A DNA stretch of 64,000 nucleotides from Bacteroidaceae bacterium. Its GTDB lineage: Bacteria > Bacteroidota > Bacteroidia > Bacteroidales > Bacteroidaceae. The notes below the pieces were generated by a model. It did no database searches, was not told where the DNA came from, and was given only the letters and a program-made list of their open reading frames with translations. The DNA lies in assembly GCA_017383485.1 (NCBI GenBank), contig JAFNXM010000004.1:1-64000 (forward strand), in the 5' to 3' direction. The translations under genes were made by a program, and so were the position numbers. Positions 61,745 to 64,000 of this stretch are shown one piece after another (position 1 is the stretch's first letter; every line of letters begins with the position of its first letter).

Positions 61745-64000
61745 TTACTTTATATAAACCTTGCGACCATCGATGATGTAGATGCCACGTGTAGGATGTG
61801 CTACTTGGCGTCCGCTCAGGTCATATATTTTGCCGTCACGCTTTGCAGATACACTTTCTATTGCTGTTGGCACTGTAGCTTCGATGCGAAAGAGGTTGCT
61901 GTAGTTGCTGGCATAACCTACTCCGCTGGACCAAGCATCGAATACGCCTGATGAAAGCAAAATCAATGTGCCGTCAGTAGTACCATTGGCGCGTTTGCTG
62001 GTAATGTAGTAGGTGCCTGGTACGGTGCCGCTAGCATCGTTGATGCTCCAATCGCAATAGGTGGCGTTGTAGGTAGACAATGTGCCAGCATTGTTGTTGT
62101 AACCATAATTATTGCCTGCACGCCAAATCATATACGAGTTTGAAGCTTCGTTGTAGAGGCTGTACTTGCCACTATTTTCTTTTTTGCAAACAAACTTTGC
62201 TGCATCGCCCAAGTATTCTACTGGATCATTGCTGATAGAGAGCACGTTTTGGTCATTGATATAAAGCGCATACTCTTTGCCATTTTGTTGTACATTGGTA
62301 AATGTTACCACCTTGCCATCCCAAGGGTCTGCCAAAGGTTCGCCTGCCAATACGCCATAAACCTTGTCTACTTCTGCAGTTGTGGGGTTGTCTGACAATG
62401 CTTCAACGGCTTTCTTCGCATCTGCCTTTGTTGCTGCTGATACACTCGAAGCATCAATCATCGCATTGAGGTAATTCTTGACAAATGCCCCACGAGATAC
62501 ATTGCGATTGACCACGTATGTGCCGCCTGTGATATAGTCGAGGTCGTATGCTACGTAGATATTGTCGAAACCGTCAAAGTTGTGTTGACCTTCACCATTA
62601 GGGAAACTTGTTGATACAGGGTTATTACGCTTGCCCCAACCAGTCAATGTCTCTTCGTAGATGAAACCGATGCGGTCGTCTGCTTGCAAGTCGAGTGAGC
62701 TATAAGCCGAAGATGTGTTGCTGACTTGATAGAAACCATTCCAGTCAGTAGAGAAATTGGCTACCGAGTTCATGTCGGTGTAGTCTGTCAATTCCTTGTA
62801 GTAGATACCTACGTTGGTACGACCGCTACCAGTGGGCAGTGATTGCAAAGCGAGATACATATCCTTGTTGTCAGTAGTTCTCTTGACAGGTACGATCAAG
62901 ATTTCGCCGTTTGTGGAGTTGCCACCAGGAGTGAGACCTGAACCAGCGAAAGTACATTTTACGTCAGTAGACCAAGCGCCCTCGCCAGCCAATGTATTAG
63001 TGTAGGTATATATATTATAAATACGTCCACCACCTACGCGGCTTGACAGGATCACACGACCATCCGGCATTTCTTCACATTTGGGTTCATCACCACCAGG
63101 AGCGGGCAAAGCAGATGCACCGCCCAATGCGTGCCATGTACGACCGAAGTCGTCAGAATAAATCACACGGTTGCCGTTTGGACGAGCACACATTGCTGCA
63201 TAGAGACGATAGTATTTGTCTTTCTTGACAATGCGGCTTTGGAATATCTTACCACCGCCGACAAATGCAGCTTGCATAGGATTGCCCGCATCGAAAAGGC
63301 TATAGATATCTTCGGTCACATTGACAGGCTTCTCCCAAGTATTACCATTGTCCTTGCTGTGGATGGTTGCAATCATATTGGGATTTTGGCGGGTCGTATT
63401 GCCATTGCCATATACTGTACATCCTGCTACAGCGATGATTAGTACTTCGTTGCTAGTCCTGTCGGCAACAATAGCAGGATCGCCAAAGGCTGTATCAAAA
63501 TAGTTGATAGTGGCAGAAGTCTTACCATTACCTACCGCCACATCAATCATATTGCTCCAAGTTTCACCGTGGTTGTCGCTGGTGCGGCATACCACGTCCA
63601 CTTGACCATACCCCGGGTCTGTGCCACAAACCAAACGTGCAGCTGCAGTAATCAATCGACCATTGCTGGCAGTTGTGATACCAGGAATACGGTAGGGAGG
63701 GATCACGCCGTCGCCCTTGCTGGTGTTGAAAAGATCTTGTTTAACAGGGGCAGTTTTAGTCTTTACATTGCTTACCTTAATCGTGTTGCCTTCAACTTTG
63801 ATATTGGCAGATTGTACGGTGTTGCCAACTATTCCAACTGTGAGAGCTGTTGCAGGGATAGTCGCGTCAGAGATAAAGAAACCGCCGTTGAATGCAGTTT
63901 CTGCCACACCGCCGTTTTGATAAGTCACATAGGCATCGCTGCTGCCGTCGATAGTTACTTCGTATACCAGTTTGCCATCTACGTTGACTTCTTCAAAGCG
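61745..64000 (-). CDS. Second sialidase (GH33), 5' end beyond the window
   Basis: At least 750 residues; the frame is open to the window edge and the GTG at 63928 is internal, so the N-terminus is missing. GH33 core: PPYRIPGITTASNGRLITAA, Asp boxes SDNHGETWSN, SKDNGNTWEK and SDDFGRTWHA, and catalytic region GNRVIYSDDFGRTWHALGG. After the propeller comes a helix-turn linker (KKAVEALSDNPTTAEVDKVY) and a beta-trefoil-like module (KYSLYNEASNSYMIWRAGNN). Tail: IYDLSGRQVAHPTRGIYIID. The first sialidase carries its similar module before the propeller, this one after it. Likely works with the first enzyme and GH20. Confidence 0.9.
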   Translation of the reverse strand, partial: RFEEVNVDGKLVYEVTIDGSSDAYVTYQNGGVAETAFNGGFFISDATIPATALTVGIVGNTVQSANIKVEGNTIKVSNVKTKTAPVKQDLFNTSKGDGVIPPYRIPGITTASNGRLITAAARLVCGTDPGYGQVDVVCRTSDNHGETWSNMIDVAVGNGKTSATINYFDTAFGDPAIVADRTSNEVLIIAVAGCTVYGNGNTTRQNPNMIATIHSKDNGNTWEKPVNVTEDIYSLFDAGNPMQAAFVGGGKIFQSRIVKKDKYYRLYAAMCARPNGNRVIYSDDFGRTWHALGGASALPAPGGDEPKCEEMPDGRVILSSRVGGGRIYNIYTYTNTLAGEGAWSTDVKCTFAGSGLTPGGNSTNGEILIVPVKRTTDNKDMYLALQSLPTGSGRTNVGIYYKELTDYTDMNSVANFSTDWNGFYQVSNTSSAYSSLDLQADDRIGFIYEETLTGWGKRNNPVSTSFPNGEGQHNFDGFDNIYVAYDLDYITGGTYVVNRNVSRGAFVKNYLNAMIDASSVSAATKADAKKAVEALSDNPTTAEVDKVYGVLAGEPLADPWDGKVVTFTNVQQNGKEYALYINDQNVLSISNDPVEYLGDAAKFVCKKENSGKYSLYNEASNSYMIWRAGNNYGYNNNAGTLSTYNATYCDWSINDASGTVPGTYYITSKRANGTTDGTLILLSSGVFDAWSSGVGYASNYSNLFRIEATVPTAIESVSAKRDGKIYDLSGRQVAHPTRGIYIIDGRKVYIK

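Overview
The window looks like chromosomal DNA of a host-associated Bacteroidales bacterium, most probably Prevotellaceae or a close relative. This rests on: secreted proteins ending in short tails of the form GIYIINGKKVVK (type IX secretion style sorting ends); promoter boxes of the Bacteroidetes type (TAnnTTTG) in front of many genes instead of TATAAT; the conserved gene order parA-parB-DUF5683-lytic transglycosylase-relA/spoT; and two sialidases plus a family 20 hexosaminidase suited to host glycans. Species is not determined.

Layout. Positions 1-5540 are an AT-rich accessory island read leftward. It is a seven-gene operon with a SDH-family serine protease, a 74-residue protein, a Dam-type methylase, a DpnII-type endonuclease, a 90-residue Cys-containing protein, a second nuclease that is frameshifted, and a DpnA-like methylase, preceded by a small excisionase-like HTH gene. 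5745-9439 is recJ-recQ (leftward). 9871-16939 carries rightward housekeeping genes: rsmI, a coiled-coil lipoprotein, a MATE pump, a ZIP transporter, a GH20 hexosaminidase, yaaA and a ProX-type deacylase. An IS30 element (about 17135-18267) with a nonsense codon in its transposase follows, then an SPFH protein and an ABC-F ATPase. 21181-25294 (leftward) holds a transglutaminase-like secreted protein and an amidophosphoribosyltransferase paralogue whose glutaminase site is lost. 25918-28230 is a Sel1-repeat protein of about 20 repeats; topB follows on the other strand.

30483-40347 (leftward) is a group of four secreted, sorting-tail proteins with HAF-like propeller, Ig-like, choice-of-anchor J and Omp28/thioredoxin-like modules; the last gene is followed at 2 bp by a lone FecE/BtuD-like ATPase. 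40523-48511 has a TetR regulator, malic enzyme, a small outer membrane barrel, an operon of glycosyltransferase, PQQ-like propeller lipoprotein and esterase, and rplU-rpmA. 48946-55238 is the relA/spoT-lytic transglycosylase-DUF5683-parB-parA group; surE and lpxB are divergent from it. A YugP-type metallopeptidase and two tandem secreted sialidases close the window; the second runs off the right edge.

Between genes there is a dispersed hairpin repeat built on TTTCGCGACG(C/G)CTCGTT, eight arms at five loci. In the two intact copies both arms carry the same C/G variant, so pairing is kept. A second, unrelated three-copy repeat that contains promoter-like boxes lies at 58325-58520. Together with the protease-linked restriction operon and the glutaminase-dead PurF paralogue these are the most unusual items. 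I saw no CRISPR array, rRNA or convincing tRNA.
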